64,000 nt of DNA from contig NZ_FNRV01000001.1 of NCBI RefSeq assembly GCF_900105115.1, positions 2,352,001 to 2,416,000 of the forward strand, given 5' to 3'. The stretch's first letter is position 1. Each line of letters begins with the position of its first letter. Shown one piece after another: positions 37,656-53,298 of the stretch. The translations under genes and the position numbers were made by a program. The notes under the pieces are model-generated. The model did no database searches and had not been told where the DNA came from. It saw nothing but the letters and a program-made list of their open reading frames with translations. This DNA comes from Pseudomonas mohnii. GTDB lineage: Bacteria; Pseudomonadota; Gammaproteobacteria; Pseudomonadales; Pseudomonadaceae.

Positions 37656-38915
37656 TTAGAAATTGCCCTGGACCCAGCTCTTGATGCGATCGAGCAAGGC
37701 GCCTTTCGGTTCTTCGTTGCTGTAGCTGTCGCGACTGCCGATGCCCGAGAACGAAATGCCGTCGGATTGCTTCTGCAGGCCGTACATCAACAGGCCAACG
37801 CCGGTGGAATAAATCGGGTTGCGGACCACGTCATCCAGGCCTTTGACGCCATGCGGCACGCCCAGGCGCACCGGCATGTGGAAGATTTCCTCGGCCAGTT
37901 CGGTGGCGCCTTCCATTTTCGACGTACCACCGGTCAGCACGATCCCGGCCGGGATAAGGTCTTCGTAGCCACTGCGACGCAGTTCGGCCTGGATCAGCGT
38001 GAACAGTTCGTCGTAACGCGGCTCGACCACTTCGGCCAGGGCCTGACGGGACAGCTCGCGAGGTGGACGGTCGCCAACGCTTGGCACCTTGATCGTTTCA
38101 CCGGCGCCAGCCAGTTTGGCCAGGGCGCAGGCGTAGCGGATCTTGATTTCTTCGGCGTACTGGGTCGGAGTGCGCAACGCCATGGCGATGTCGTTGGTCA
38201 CCTGATCGCCCGCAATCGGGATCACGGCGGTATGGCGGATCGCGCCTTCGGTGAAGATGGCGATGTCGGTGGTGCCGCCGCCGATGTCGACCAGGCACAC
38301 GCCCAGTTCTTTCTCGTCGTCGGTCAGTACCGAATAGGCGGAAGCCAGTTGCTCGAGAATGATGTCGTCGATTTCCAGACCGCAGCGGCGCACGCACTTT
38401 TCAATGTTCTGTGCGGCGTTGACGGCGCAGGTGACCACATGAACCTTGGCTTCCAGACGCACGCCGGACATGCCCAACGGCTCGCGGACGCCTTCCTGGT
38501 TGTCGATCACGTAATCCTGCGGCAGGGTGTGCAGCACGCGCTGGTCAGCCGGGATCGCCACGGCCTGGGCAGCGTCGAGTACGCGCTCGAGGTCCGCGGA
38601 GCTGACTTCGCGATCACGAATCGCCACGATGCCGTGGGAGTTCAGGCTGCGGATGTGATTGCCCGCTACACCGACGAACGCCGAATGAATACGGCAGCCC
38701 GCCATCAGCTGTGCTTCTTCGATCGCGCGCTGGATCGACTGCACGGTGGACTCGATGTTCACCACCACGCCTTTCTTCAGGCCACGGGACGGATGGGTAC
38801 CGATCCCGACGATTTCCAGCGTGCCGTCGTCCGCAACCTCGCCTACCAGCGCCACCACCTTGGAGGTGCCGATATCGAGACCGACGATCATTTTGCCGCT
38901 TTGCACGTTTGCCAT
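37656..38915 (-). CDS. ftsA: Cell division protein FtsA
   Basis: FtsA is the actin-like ATPase that ties the FtsZ ring to the membrane and signals to the septal synthase. The 419-residue product shows the phosphate-1 motif IVGLDIGTSKVVALVGEV, the 1C subdomain, DIGGGTTDIAIF (phosphate 2) and VLTGGTSKMEG (adenosine motif). It ends in the amphipathic membrane-targeting helix LLDRIKSWVQGNF. It lies 15 nt after ftsQ. Confidence 0.97.
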   Translation of the reverse strand: MANVQSGKMIVGLDIGTSKVVALVGEVADDGTLEIVGIGTHPSRGLKKGVVVNIESTVQSIQRAIEEAQLMAGCRIHSAFVGVAGNHIRSLNSHGIVAIRDREVSSADLERVLDAAQAVAIPADQRVLHTLPQDYVIDNQEGVREPLGMSGVRLEAKVHVVTCAVNAAQNIEKCVRRCGLEIDDIILEQLASAYSVLTDDEKELGVCLVDIGGGTTDIAIFTEGAIRHTAVIPIAGDQVTNDIAMALRTPTQYAEEIKIRYACALAKLAGAGETIKVPSVGDRPPRELSRQALAEVVEPRYDELFTLIQAELRRSGYEDLIPAGIVLTGGTSKMEGATELAEEIFHMPVRLGVPHGVKGLDDVVRNPIYSTGVGLLMYGLQKQSDGISFSGIGSRDSYSNEEPKGALLDRIKSWVQGNF

Positions 38916-38930
38916 GGGTCCTGCCTCTTC

Positions 38931-39797
38931 TTAATTCTTCGCGACAGCGGGTTGGGCTGTCGTGGGCGCTACAGGTTCCCGCCAGCCAACAGCGAGGCCG
39001 TTGGCATAGCGCAGATCGATGCGCGCAATGTTCGTAATCTGTTCTTTGAGCGTCTTGTCATAGATGGCAATGAAGCGGCGCATCTTTTCCACCAGGTTGC
39101 CGCGTCCCAGCAACAGTTCGATACCGGGGCCCGAACTGCCGGGGCCGGTGGTCAGGAACCAGCTGCCACGTTCACGCAGCTCCAGGCGTGCAATCGAAAA
39201 GCCCAGCGGCCTGAGCATCTGGCTCAACACCTGGTATTGCTGCATCACTTGCTGTTGAGCCCGTTGTGGACCAAACAGCTGAGGCAAGTGTTCGTAGTTC
39301 GCCAACTCGCGCGGAGTGAACGCCTGACCCTGGTTGTTCAACAGCGACTCGTCGCCCCAGCGGGCCACCGGCAGTTGCTCTTCCAGGCGGATCACCACTT
39401 GATCCGGCCACACCCGCCGCACTTCGGCGTGGGCAATCCATGGCATTTGTTCCAGCTCGGTGCGCATGCTCGCCAGGTCGATGGTGAAGAAGCTCGACGC
39501 CACGTACGGGGCGATCCGCTGCTGCACGGCTTGCTGGCTGATGTAGCTCAAGTCGCCCTGCACGTTGATCTTGGTGATCGGCCGGTCGGCGTACGGCAAC
39601 AAACGCTGCGCGCCTTCGTAAGTCCCGAAACCCAATGCGACCAGCAGCACCGGCCAGAACAAGGCTTTGAGAAAACCAAAATTGGCTTTCGGCAGGCGCG
39701 CGGACATCGGCTCTTTGGCCACCATTCGGCTGGCACCCCGCGGCACCGGCTTGCGGCCGGGAGCGGGTGGCTGATGTCTTAGCTGTGCGCCTTGCAT
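38931..39797 (-). CDS. ftsQ: Cell division protein FtsQ
   Basis: FtsQ is a bitopic divisome protein that forms a complex with FtsB and FtsL. The 288-residue product has a basic cytoplasmic tail, one membrane helix (about residues 42-60), a POTRA domain ([20 protein letters not shown]) and the beta domain. The ATG at 39797 ([20 protein letters not shown]) lies 4 nt after the ddlB stop. An earlier in-frame ATG inside ddlB was rejected because the extension reads out-of-frame ddlB sequence. Confidence 0.95.
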   Translation of the reverse strand: MQGAQLRHQPPAPGRKPVPRGASRMVAKEPMSARLPKANFGFLKALFWPVLLVALGFGTYEGAQRLLPYADRPITKINVQGDLSYISQQAVQQRIAPYVASSFFTIDLASMRTELEQMPWIAHAEVRRVWPDQVVIRLEEQLPVARWGDESLLNNQGQAFTPRELANYEHLPQLFGPQRAQQQVMQQYQVLSQMLRPLGFSIARLELRERGSWFLTTGPGSSGPGIELLLGRGNLVEKMRRFIAIYDKTLKEQITNIARIDLRYANGLAVGWREPVAPTTAQPAVAKN

Positions 39798-39801
39798 GGT
39801 C

Positions 39802-42234
<2,433 letters not shown>

Positions 42235-42242
<8 letters not shown>

Positions 42243-43305
42243 GGGCCACCTCCAGACAGGTATCGACCACGTTACGGGTGGCATCGGGTTTGGCCAGGCG
42301 GCGGGCCGCAGTAGCCATATCGTTGAGTCGTTGTGGTTGCATCAGGACCTCTGTCAGGCGCGCGGCAAGATCCGCTGCGCCAGTCGTTCTTTGCGGCATC
42401 AGGAAGGCTGCACCTTCACGGGCCAAATAATCGGCGTTGCGGGTCTGGTGATCGTCGATCGCGTGGGGCAAAGGCACCAGCATCGAGGGCAGACCGGCGG
42501 CGGCCAGTTCACTGATGGTCAGCGCACCTGCGCGGCACACCACCAGGTCGGCCCAGCCATAGGCTTGGGCCATGTCTTTGATAAAGGGCTGCACTTGCGC
42601 CTCGACGCCAGCCGCGCGATAACGCTCTGCAGTCACTTCATCGTGGTTTTTGCCAGCCTGATGGAACACTTCCGGTCGCAAGTCGACGGCGACTTGCGAC
42701 AGGGCTTCAGGCAGCAACTTGTTCAACGGTTCTGCGCCCAGGCTTCCGCCCAGGATCAGCAAACGCGCCTTGCGACCGGCCAGGGCTGGTCGCGGTGTTT
42801 CGAGGAACAGCTCGGGGCGCACCGGGTTACCGGTGGTCCGACGGCTGCCCGACAGGGTAAAGGTGTCGGGGAAGGCTTCACAGACCCGGGCGGCCAACGG
42901 CACCAGCAACCGATTGGCGGTACCTGCCACGGCGTTCTGCTCGTGAACGATCACCGGAACACCGGCCAACTTGGCGGCAACGCCCCCGGGACCGGTCACA
43001 AAGCCGCCAAAACCGACGACACAGACCGGCCGCAACCGGCGAATGATCGCTCGTGCCTGCCAGACCGACTTGAGCAACATGAACGGCGCCTTGAGCAGCG
43101 ACAACTTGCCCTTGCCGCGCAGGCCGCTGGCATTGATCCGATGCAGCTCGATGCCGGCCGCCGGGACCAGATCGTTTTCAATGCCACGCGGCGTACCGAG
43201 CCAGTGCACGGTGTAACCGCGAGACTGAAACTCACGCGCACAGGCCAGCGCCGGGAACACGTGGCCACCGGTGCCGCCGGCCATGATCAAGACGTTAGCG
43301 CCCAT
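42235..43305 (-). CDS. murG: Lipid II synthase (GlcNAc transferase) MurG
   Basis: MurG adds GlcNAc to lipid I on the inner face of the membrane. The 356-residue GT-B enzyme shows the glycine-rich loop [16 protein letters not shown], the second loop [19 protein letters not shown] and the UDP-binding [20 protein letters not shown]. It starts 11 nt inside ftsW; upstream codons in the same frame are shadow ftsW sequence. Family length is matched. Confidence 0.97.
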
Positions 43306-44512
43306 GGTTCGGCTCCTCGGCGAAGTCGCTCTCATGGAACTCCATCTCCTCGCTGCCCAGGTGGGTTCGACTCTCCCACTCGATGCGCAGCAACAAGCCG
43401 AGACAGGCACAGCAGATCACCAACGAACTGCCGCCATAACTGAGGAACGGCAGCGTCAGGCCTTTGGTCGGCAGCAGACCGACGTTCACGCCGATATTGA
43501 TCAGGAACTGACCGATCCACAGGAACGACAAACCGTAGGCGACATAGGCCGCGAAGAACTGCTTGGCCTTCTCGGCCCACAAGCCGATGTACATACCGCG
43601 AATACAGACGAACACGAACAGCGCCACCGTGCACAACGAACCCACGGCACCCAGCTCTTCGGCCAAAACCGAGAACACGAAGTCGGTGTGGGCCTCCGGC
43701 AGGTAGAACTGTTTCTGCACGCTGTTGCCCAGGCCAACACCCAGCCATTCGCCGCGACCGAAGGCGATCAATGCCTGGGACAACTGATAACCGGCACCGA
43801 ACTGGTCGGCCCACGGGTCGGCAAAGTTGGTCAGTCGCGCCATTCGATAAGGCTGCATCTGGATCAGCAACACCACCGCGCCAACGGCCAGCACGACCAT
43901 CAGGGAGAAACGGAACAGCCCCACTCCGCCGAGGAACAGCATCGCCGCAGCAGCCCCCATCATCACGACAGTGGCCCCGAAGTCCGGCTCCATCAGCAAC
44001 AGGCCGGCCATCGGCAACAGAACGATGAATGGCTTGAAGAAGCCCATCCAGCTTTCACGCACTTCTTTCTGGCGACGCACCAGATAACCGGCGAGGTAGA
44101 TCACCACGAACACCTTGGCGATCTCGGAAGGCTGAACGTTGAAGAAGCTGAAGCCGATCCAGCGCATCGAACCGTTCACTTCACGGCCGATGCCCGGAAT
44201 GATCACCATCACCAGCAAACCGAACGCGCCGATCAGCATGAGCCAGCCCAGGCGTTGCCAGGTCGCGATCGGAATCATCATGGTGACGATGCAGGCGCCA
44301 AGGCCGAGTACGACGTAGATAAGGTGGCGAATCATGTAATACAGAGCGCTGCCCGACTGCACCGCCGCCACTTCGGTCGATGCCGAGGCAATCATGATCA
44401 ACCCGAGACCGAGCAATGTCAGGCAGCCGGCGAGCATCGGAAAATCGAGGTCGATTCCGCGTCCGGTGATGATCGGCGACGGGTACGGCTTGATGATGTT
44501 TCTCAGGCTCAT
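43295..44512 (-). CDS. ftsW: Septal peptidoglycan glycosyltransferase FtsW
   Basis: FtsW is the SEDS-family polymerase that builds septal glycan with FtsI. The 405-residue product has about ten membrane helices, SFFNVQPSEIAKVFVVIYLA, the catalytic-loop acid in LMEPDFGATVV and the C-terminal LTLPFLSYGGSSLV signature. The start at 44512 overlaps murD by 4 nt. A cytoplasmic C-terminal tail rich in Glu and His follows the last helix. Confidence 0.96.
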   Translation of the reverse strand: MSLRNIIKPYPSPIITGRGIDLDFPMLAGCLTLLGLGLIMIASASTEVAAVQSGSALYYMIRHLIYVVLGLGACIVTMMIPIATWQRLGWLMLIGAFGLLVMVIIPGIGREVNGSMRWIGFSFFNVQPSEIAKVFVVIYLAGYLVRRQKEVRESWMGFFKPFIVLLPMAGLLLMEPDFGATVVMMGAAAAMLFLGGVGLFRFSLMVVLAVGAVVLLIQMQPYRMARLTNFADPWADQFGAGYQLSQALIAFGRGEWLGVGLGNSVQKQFYLPEAHTDFVFSVLAEELGAVGSLCTVALFVFVCIRGMYIGLWAEKAKQFFAAYVAYGLSFLWIGQFLINIGVNVGLLPTKGLTLPFLSYGGSSLVICCACLGLLLRIEWESRTHLGSEEMEFHESDFAEEPNHGR

Positions 44513-45855
44513 GCCAGTTCCTCCACAGCGCGGACGAACTGGTGACCACGGTCTTCGTAGTTCTTGAACATGTCGAAACTGGCGCAGGCCGGAGACAGCA
44601 ACACTGCGTCGCCCGGTTCGGCGACAGCACGGCAATGCTCGACCGCTTCGATCAGCGAACCGACACGAATCAGCGGCACGGCATCGCCGATGGCCTCACC
44701 GATCTTGTCGGAATCGCGACCCATCAGGATCACGGCGCGGCAGTTGGCCGCCACGGGATCACGCAGGTCCTTGAACTCGGCACCCTTGCCATCGCCACCG
44801 GCGATCAGCACGAGTTTACCGTCGATGTCCGCGCCCAGACCTTCAATCGCGGCCAGTGCAGCGCCGACGTTGGTGGCTTTGGAATCGTTGTAATAACTTA
44901 CGCCATCGAGATCTCGGACCCATTGGCAGCGGTGCTCGAGGCCAGCGAAAGTACGCAGGCTCGACAGCATGGCATCGAAGGGCAGACCGACGGCGTGCCC
45001 CAGCGCCAAGGCCGCCAAGGCGTTGGACTGGTTATGGGCGCCCCGAATCTTGAGCTCGCGCACCGGCATCAGGTTCTGGAATTCGAAGGCCAGGTACTTC
45101 TCGCCGTTTTCCTCGCGGATACCAAAGCCCTTGAAATCGGGCTTGCCCAAACCGAAGGTCCAGCACGGCTGCCCCTCGCCCATCAGGGGACGGCTCAAGG
45201 CATCCTGACGGTTGACCACGAACTGTCTGGCACCACGGAAAATCCGGTGCTTGGCCAGGTGATAAGCCGGCAGACCGCTGTAGCGGTCCATATGGTCTTC
45301 GCTGATGTTGAGTACCGTCGCCACTTCAGCATCGAGTTGGTCGGTGGTTTCGAGCTGGAAGCTCGACAGTTCCATCACGTACAGCTCAATGTCATCGCTG
45401 AGCAGGTCCAGCGCCGGTGTGCCAAGGTTGCCGCCAACGGCGACACGCTTGCCGGCCGCTGCCGCCATCTCGCCGACCAGGGTGGTCACGGTGCTTTTCG
45501 CGTTGGAACCGCTGATGGCTACGATCGGTGCCTTCGCGTTACGCGCGAACAGCTCGATGTCGCCGGACAATTTTACGCCACGGGCGGCGGCGGCCTGCAG
45601 GGCCGGGGTCGCCAGCGCCAGGCCGGGGCTCACGTAAAGCTCGTCGGCACGGCACAGGAATTCCACGTCCAGCTCGCCACATCGCACTTCCACGTGCGGA
45701 TAGTCACGCTTGAGCGTGGCCAGTTCCGGTGGATTTTCCCGCGTATCGGCCACGGCAAAGGCCACGCCCCGGTTCGCCAGGAAGCGAACCAGGGACATGC
45801 CGCTCTTGCCGAGGCCGACAACGATGCGGAAGTGGTCAGAAGCGATCAGAGACAC
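44509..45855 (-). CDS. murD: UDP-MurNAc-L-Ala--D-glutamate ligase
   Basis: MurD adds D-Glu to UDP-MurNAc-L-Ala. The 448-residue product has the N-terminal Rossmann-like domain (VVGLGKSGMSLVRFLANRG), the ATP loop AISGSNAKSTVTTLVGEMA (SNAKS in place of TNGKS, which is normal for Pseudomonas MurD), NISEDHMDRY and YNDSKATNVGAALAAIEG. It is read between mraY (5-nt gap) and ftsW (4-nt overlap). Confidence 0.97.
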   Translation of the reverse strand: MSLIASDHFRIVVGLGKSGMSLVRFLANRGVAFAVADTRENPPELATLKRDYPHVEVRCGELDVEFLCRADELYVSPGLALATPALQAAAARGVKLSGDIELFARNAKAPIVAISGSNAKSTVTTLVGEMAAAAGKRVAVGGNLGTPALDLLSDDIELYVMELSSFQLETTDQLDAEVATVLNISEDHMDRYSGLPAYHLAKHRIFRGARQFVVNRQDALSRPLMGEGQPCWTFGLGKPDFKGFGIREENGEKYLAFEFQNLMPVRELKIRGAHNQSNALAALALGHAVGLPFDAMLSSLRTFAGLEHRCQWVRDLDGVSYYNDSKATNVGAALAAIEGLGADIDGKLVLIAGGDGKGAEFKDLRDPVAANCRAVILMGRDSDKIGEAIGDAVPLIRVGSLIEAVEHCRAVAEPGDAVLLSPACASFDMFKNYEDRGHQFVRAVEELA

Positions 45856-45860
45856 TCGTT

Positions 45861-46943
45861 CTACCTCAGCTTCAGGGTGGCAAGGCCGATCAGCACGAGA
45901 ATCACGGTGATGATCCAGAAACGGACGATCACGCGCGGCTCGGGCCAGCCCTTGAGTTCAAAGTGGTGGTGAATCGGCGCCATGCGGAATACACGGCGAC
46001 CGGTCAGTTTAAAAGAGGCAACCTGAATGACGACTGACAGGGTTTCCATCACGAACACGCCGCCCATGATGAACAGGACGATCTCCTGACGGACGATCAC
46101 GGCGATGGTGCCCAGGGCCGCGCCCAGTGCCAGCGCGCCGACGTCGCCCATGAAGACCTGGGCCGGATAGGTGTTGAACCAGAGGAAACCCAGGCCGGCA
46201 CCGATCAGCGCGCCGCAAAAGACGATCAGCTCACCCGCCCCCGGTACGTAGGGAATCAGCAGGTATTCGGCGAACTTCACGTTACCCGACAGGTAGCAGA
46301 AGATCCCCAGGCCGCCGCCGACCATCACGGTCGGCATGATCGCCAGGCCGTCGAGACCATCGGTCAGGTTAACCGCGTTGCTCGATCCGACGATCACGAA
46401 GTAGGTCAGGACGATGAAGCCTGCGCCCAGCGGAATGCTGTAGTCCTTGAGCATCGGCAGGATCAGGGTGGTTTCCACCGGAGTGGCGGCAGTCATGTAA
46501 AGGAAGATCGCCGCGCCGAGACCGAATACCGATTGCCAGAAATACTTCCAGCGGCTTGGCAAGCCGCGGGAGTTCTTCTCGATCACTTTGCGGTAGTCGT
46601 CGACCCAGCCGATGGCGCCGAACAGCAACGTCACCAGCAACACCACCCAGACATAACGGTTGGTCAGGTCAGCCCACAGCAGCGTGCTGACGCCGATGGA
46701 CGAAAGAATCAGTGCACCGCCCATGGTCGGCGTGCCCGATTTGGACAGGTGCGATTGCGGACCATCGTTGCGAACGGATTGACCGATCTGACGGTTCTGC
46801 AAGGTGCGGATCATCCACGGGCCATAGCACAGCGACAAAACCAGCGCGGTCAGCACACCGAGGATCCCGCGCAGGGTCAGGTACTGGAAGACCGCGAAGC
46901 CTTTGTAGAACTGTTGCAGATACTCCGCTAGCAGCAGCAGCAT
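45861..46943 (-). CDS. mraY: Phospho-MurNAc-pentapeptide transferase MraY
   Basis: MraY transfers phospho-MurNAc-pentapeptide to undecaprenyl phosphate to make lipid I. The 360-residue product has ten predicted helices and the catalytic aspartates in GWVDDYRKV and [13 protein letters not shown]. The histidine loop [14 protein letters not shown] is present. The ATG at 46943 shares one base with the murF stop (TAATG). The family length of 360 supports it over an upstream in-frame ATG at 46970. Confidence 0.97.
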   Translation of the reverse strand: MLLLLAEYLQQFYKGFAVFQYLTLRGILGVLTALVLSLCYGPWMIRTLQNRQIGQSVRNDGPQSHLSKSGTPTMGGALILSSIGVSTLLWADLTNRYVWVVLLVTLLFGAIGWVDDYRKVIEKNSRGLPSRWKYFWQSVFGLGAAIFLYMTAATPVETTLILPMLKDYSIPLGAGFIVLTYFVIVGSSNAVNLTDGLDGLAIMPTVMVGGGLGIFCYLSGNVKFAEYLLIPYVPGAGELIVFCGALIGAGLGFLWFNTYPAQVFMGDVGALALGAALGTIAVIVRQEIVLFIMGGVFVMETLSVVIQVASFKLTGRRVFRMAPIHHHFELKGWPEPRVIVRFWIITVILVLIGLATLKLR

Positions 46944-48310
46944 TAATGTTTCTCCAGACGGGTCCCGCACAAGGCGGCAACGATGTTTTCCATCGCGGCG
47001 CTGCGCGAGCCCTTGATCAAAATGGTGGTGTTTGTGTCTTGCTCTGCGTCCAGGGCCTTGATCAGTTCAGCCTGCGTGCTGAAGTGAAAGGCTTGAGGAC
47101 CGAAGGCGTTGACGGCGTGGACCATCATCGGCCCGACGGCGTACAGCGCAGAAACCTTGCCACGGGCGTATTCGCCCACGTCGCGGTGCCCCTGCTCCGC
47201 CCAGTCGCCCAACTCGCCGATATCTCCGAGCACCAGAACGGTGCGACCGGAAAAGCCGGCGAGTATATCAACCGCCGCGCACATCGAGGTGGGGTTCGCG
47301 TTGTAAGTGTCATCGATCACGCGCATGCCATTGCTGGCCAGTTGCGCGACGGTCCGGCCCTTGACCGGCTGTACCGCGCCGAGGCCTGTCGCAATGCCGA
47401 ACAGCGAAACGCCCAAGGCATGGGCGGCGGCCGCAGCGGCCATGGCATTGGCGACGTTATGGGTGCCGAGCAGGTTCAGTTGAACGTGCTCCACGCCTTC
47501 GGGGCTGTGCAGATTGAATGCCGGGCAGCCGCGAGCATCATGGCCAAGGTCGCTCGCATGGAAGTCTGCGTTAACGTTGCTCAGGGCAAACGTCAGCACT
47601 TTGCGACCAGCGGCGCGAGCCTTCCAGATGTCGAAAGCCTTGTCGTCCAGATTCAGAACGGCGACGCCATCGGCATCGAGCCCTTCAATAATCTCGCCCT
47701 TGGCCTCGACGATTTTTTCCGGCCCGCCGAACTCGCCGACATGGGCGGTCCCGGCATTGTTGAGAATGGCCACATGCGGCTTGGTCATGCCGACGGTGTA
47801 GGCAATTTCGCCGAGACGCGAAGCACCGAGTTCGATCACGGCAGCCGTGTGTTCCGGCGCCAGTTCCAGCAGGGTCAACGGTACGCCGAGGTCGTTGTTC
47901 AAGTTGCCACGGGTTGCCAGCACCGGACCACGGGTACGCAGGATGCTCGCGAGCATTTCCTTGACCGTGGTCTTGCCGCTGGAACCGGTGACGGCCGCGA
48001 CTGGATGGGTGTAGGCCGCACGGTTGAGCGCGCCCAGTTGACCCAGCGCCTGGCGGGTATCGCTGACCACCAATTGCGGCAGCGTGCTGTGGGCGATTTC
48101 GCGCTCGACCAGTGCTGCCACCGCGCCTTTTGCCGCGACATCATTCAGATAGTCATGACCATCGAAACGCGGGCCTGTCAGCGCAATAAACAGTTGCCCC
48201 GGCTTGATCGCGCGACTGTCGATGCTGACGCCGTCGAAGCTGACATCGGCACCGACCAGGCGAGCATTCAGCGCGCCAGTCAGTTCGCTGAGTTTCAAGG
48301 CCTTAAGCAT
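46943..48310 (-). CDS. murF: UDP-MurNAc-tripeptide--D-Ala-D-Ala ligase
   Basis: MurF joins D-Ala-D-Ala to the tripeptide precursor, completing the pentapeptide. The 455-residue product has the N-terminal uracil-binding domain ([20 protein letters not shown]), the ATP loop [29 protein letters not shown] and [12 protein letters not shown]. It overlaps murE by 8 nt and mraY by one base. Confidence 0.97.
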   Translation of the reverse strand: MLKALKLSELTGALNARLVGADVSFDGVSIDSRAIKPGQLFIALTGPRFDGHDYLNDVAAKGAVAALVEREIAHSTLPQLVVSDTRQALGQLGALNRAAYTHPVAAVTGSSGKTTVKEMLASILRTRGPVLATRGNLNNDLGVPLTLLELAPEHTAAVIELGASRLGEIAYTVGMTKPHVAILNNAGTAHVGEFGGPEKIVEAKGEIIEGLDADGVAVLNLDDKAFDIWKARAAGRKVLTFALSNVNADFHASDLGHDARGCPAFNLHSPEGVEHVQLNLLGTHNVANAMAAAAAAHALGVSLFGIATGLGAVQPVKGRTVAQLASNGMRVIDDTYNANPTSMCAAVDILAGFSGRTVLVLGDIGELGDWAEQGHRDVGEYARGKVSALYAVGPMMVHAVNAFGPQAFHFSTQAELIKALDAEQDTNTTILIKGSRSAAMENIVAALCGTRLEKH

Positions 48311-49765
48311 GGGCCACCTCCCACGCGGTCAAGGCATGATCAGCCTCGACCAGATCAGAGAAGGCGTGACGCTCGCCATTGATTTCCTGATAGTCCTCGT
48401 GACCTTTACCGGCCAGCACGATCACGTCATCCGCCGAGGCACTGGCAATCAGCTGGGCAATGGCCTGGCCACGACCGGCGACGAAGGTCACGTTATCCAC
48501 AGCCGTGAAACCGGCGCGGATGTCATCGAAAATCACCGAAGGGTCTTCCGTGCGCGGGTTGTCATCGGTCACCAGCACACCATCGGCCAGACGCTCGACC
48601 ACTTCAGCCATCAGCGGACGCTTGCCGCGATCGCGGTCGCCGCCACAGCCGAACAGGCAAAGCAGCCGTCCTTTGACATGCGGACGCAGGGCTGTCAGGA
48701 CTTTTTCCAGCGCATCCGGGGTGTGGGCATAATCGACCACGACCAACGGCTGAGTGCCGCCGCCCAGGCGCTGCATGCGACCGGCCGGACCTTCGAGCTT
48801 CGGCAGAACCTTGAGAATTTCGTCCAGCGCGTAATCCAGGCCGAGCAAGGCGCCAACCGCCGCCAGCACGTTGCTCAGGTTGAAACGGCCAAGCAGCGTG
48901 CTGCGCAGGTGGTGCTCGCCTTGTGGGGTCACCAGTGTGGCGCGCACACCTTCGTCGTCGAATTGCGCTTCGCGGCAATACAGATAGGCACTGGAGTCTT
49001 CGAGGCTGTAGGTGATCAACCGCGACTCACGTTTTTCGGCCGCCAGTTGCCGGCCGAAGTCGTCATCAAGGTTAACGACCCGGCACTTCAAGTCGTTCCA
49101 GGCAAACAGCTTGGCCTTGGCGTCGCCGTAGGCCTGCATGGTGCCGTGGTAATCCAGGTGATCCCGGGACAGATTGGTCATCACGGCCACATCGAACGCC
49201 AAAGCAGTCACACGGCCCTGATCCAGACCATGGGAAGAGACTTCCATCGCCACGGCTTTGGCCCCGGCCTTTTTAAGGTCAGCCAGGGTGGCTTGCATGG
49301 CGATTGGATTCGGCGTGGTATGCAGGCCGCTTTGCAGCGCGCCGTAGAAACCGGTACCCAGGGTGCCAACGATACCGCAGTGCTGACCGAGCAGGTCCAG
49401 CGCCTGGGCAACCAGCTGAGTCACACTGGTTTTGCCGTTGGTACCGGTCACGCCGATCAGGTTCAGATGATGACTCGGCTCACCGTAAAAACGCCCGGCG
49501 ATGTCCGAAAGTTGTGCCGCCAGGCCTTTGACCGGAATCAATGGCACTTCGGTGATCGGCAGCACGGTGGCGCCTTCCACTTCATAAGCCACGGCGGCAG
49601 CGCCGCGCGCCAGAGCGTCGGCGATGTGTGCACGACCGTCGAATTTGCCGCCCGGTACCGCGAGGAACAGGTCACCGGCGCGGACGTTACGACTGTCCAG
49701 CGCCAATTCACGGATCAACAGATCGTGGCCGGCGTGGGGGAAAATCTTGTTCAGACTTAATGACA

Positions 49766-49766
<1 letters not shown>
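48303..49766 (-). CDS. murE: UDP-MurNAc-dipeptide--meso-DAP ligase
   Basis: MurE adds the third residue of the stem peptide. The 487-residue product has LALDSRNVRAGDLFLAVPG, the ATP loop GVTGTNGKTSVTQLVAQAL and DYAHTPDALEKVL. The DNPR motif (VTDDNPRTEDP) selects meso-diaminopimelate over lysine, as expected for a Gram-negative cell wall. The start shares one base with the ftsI stop. Confidence 0.97.
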
Positions 49767-51794
<2,028 letters not shown>

Positions 51795-51798
<4 letters not shown>

Positions 51799-52742
51799 CG
51801 CAGCTTCTCCGCCACACGCATGACAGCGCTACGGGAACGTGGGTTGGCCTTGAGCTCGGCATCGGAGGCCGTCTGCGCTTTGCCATGGATTTTGATTTTC
51901 GGTTCGAAAGCGACATGCCGAACCGGCAGGTTGCGCGGCAGGTTATCGGCTTCGCCTTTCACCAGTTTGCGCATGAACAGTTTGACGATGCGATCTTCCA
52001 GCGAGTGGAAGCTGATCACGACCAGACGACCGCCCACTTCCAGGCAGTCCATTGCGGCTTCGAGGCCAGCTTCCAGATCACCCAGTTCGTTATTGACGTG
52101 AATACGCAAACCCTGAAAGGCGCGGGTTGCCGGGTTCTTGCCCTTTTCCCACGCCGGGTTGGCGACTTTGAGGACTTCGGCCAGGTCAGCCGTACGCTCG
52201 AAAGGCTTGATATCGCGACGCTCGGCCACGGCACGGGCCATGCGACCGGAGAAACGCTCTTCGCCATATTCCTTGAACACGCGGGCAATTTCTTCCACCG
52301 GCGCGGTATTGACGAATTCGGCGGCGCTGATCCCGCGGGACGGGTCCATGCGCATGTCCAGCGGACCGTCGTTGAGGAAACTGAAGCCACGCTCAGGATC
52401 GTCAAGCTGTGGCGAAGACACGCCCAGATCGAGCAAAACACCGCTGACCTTGCCGTGCAAACCGCGATCCGCGACTTCCGAACCGAGCTCGGCAAAGCTG
52501 CGCTGCACAACGACAAAGCGGCCGTCTTCGGCCGCTAGCGTCTGCCCGGTGGCAATCGCCTGTGGATCTTTATCGAATCCAAGCAACCGACCATCGGGAC
52601 CGAGCTGACTGAGGATCAACCGGCTGTGCCCGCCGCGCCCGAACGTACCGTCCAGATAGCAGCCATCAGGACGTACGGCGAGAGCCTCTACGGCTTCGTC
52701 AAGCAGTACGGTGATGTGGTTAAAGCCGCTATCTATAGTCAC
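51795..52742 (-). CDS. rsmH: 16S rRNA m4C1402 methyltransferase RsmH
   Basis: RsmH methylates N4 of C1402 in 16S rRNA, the nucleotide also modified on the ribose by RsmI, which is encoded nearby. The 315-residue product has [19 protein letters not shown], the SAM-binding [20 protein letters not shown] and [20 protein letters not shown]. The C-terminus has [21 protein letters not shown] basic residues. It overlaps mraZ and ftsL by 4 nt each. Confidence 0.97.
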
Positions 52743-53194
52743 AGGATCAAATCACGCAGTTCGTCAGGCATCGCGCCCGGTTCTTGAATAGCAGCCAGAT
52801 CAGCGGCAGAAACCGCATCCCAGGCATCCTCATCCCACAATTGGAACTTGTTCAACTGGCCTACCAACATCGCGCGTTTATCCAACTTGGCATATTCACG
52901 AAGACGCGGCGGAACCAGAAATCGACCACTGCCATCGAGCTCGAGGTCGACGGCATTACCAATCAGTAAACGTTGCAGGCGGCGGTTCTCTTCGCGTAGC
53001 GAAGGCAGTGCGCGCAGTTTGGTTTCAATGATTTCCCACTCGTCGAGGGGGTAAACACACAAGCACGGATCAACGGCATCAATTGTGACGATTAACTGAC
53101 CGGAACTACGCGAAACAAGCTCGTCACGGTACCGGCTCGGCATGGCGAGACGGCCCTTTGCATCGAGACTGATAGCGTTGGCTCCGCGAAACAC
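52739..53194 (-). CDS. mraZ: Transcriptional regulator MraZ
   Basis: MraZ is an AbrB-like ring-forming DNA-binding protein that regulates its own dcw operon. The 151-residue product has the two SpoVT/AbrB-type halves, each with a DxxGR-type motif ([18 protein letters not shown] and [18 protein letters not shown]). It is the first gene of the dcw cluster and is preceded by three direct repeats that fit its known operator and by a sigma-70 promoter. Confidence 0.96.
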   Translation of the reverse strand: MFRGANAISLDAKGRLAMPSRYRDELVSRSSGQLIVTIDAVDPCLCVYPLDEWEIIETKLRALPSLREENRRLQRLLIGNAVDLELDGSGRFLVPPRLREYAKLDKRAMLVGQLNKFQLWDEDAWDAVSAADLAAIQEPGAMPDELRDLIL

Positions 53195-53235
53195 GTCAGC
53201 GTTTCTCCAAATATTAGCGTTTTGCGCTCAAAAAA

Positions 53236-53262
53236 CCCACTTCATGCCACTTTCCGCCACTT
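53236..53262 (-). promoter_or_regulatory. MraZ operator boxes
   Basis: On the minus strand AAGTGG(C/G) occurs three times at an exact 10-bp period (plus-strand CCACTT at 53237, 53247 and 53257). MraZ is known to bind TGGG-like direct repeats spaced by about 10 bp near its own start site. The boxes lie just downstream of the promoter -10. Confidence 0.8.
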
Positions 53263-53268
53263 GCGCAC

Positions 53269-53298
53269 ACTATAGGAATGCGCCCACCACACCGTCAA
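53269..53298 (-). promoter_or_regulatory. Sigma-70 promoter of the dcw cluster
   Basis: The minus strand has -35 TTGACG (53293-53298), an 18-nt spacer and -10 TATAGT (53269-53274), about 75 nt upstream of mraZ. Confidence 0.8.

Noticed and set aside
45470..45550. MurD ATP loop reads SNAKS where E. coli-type Mur ligases have a TNGKS-like loop, considered as a defect
   Set aside because: From memory this variant is normal for Pseudomonas MurD, and the rest of the enzyme is intact.
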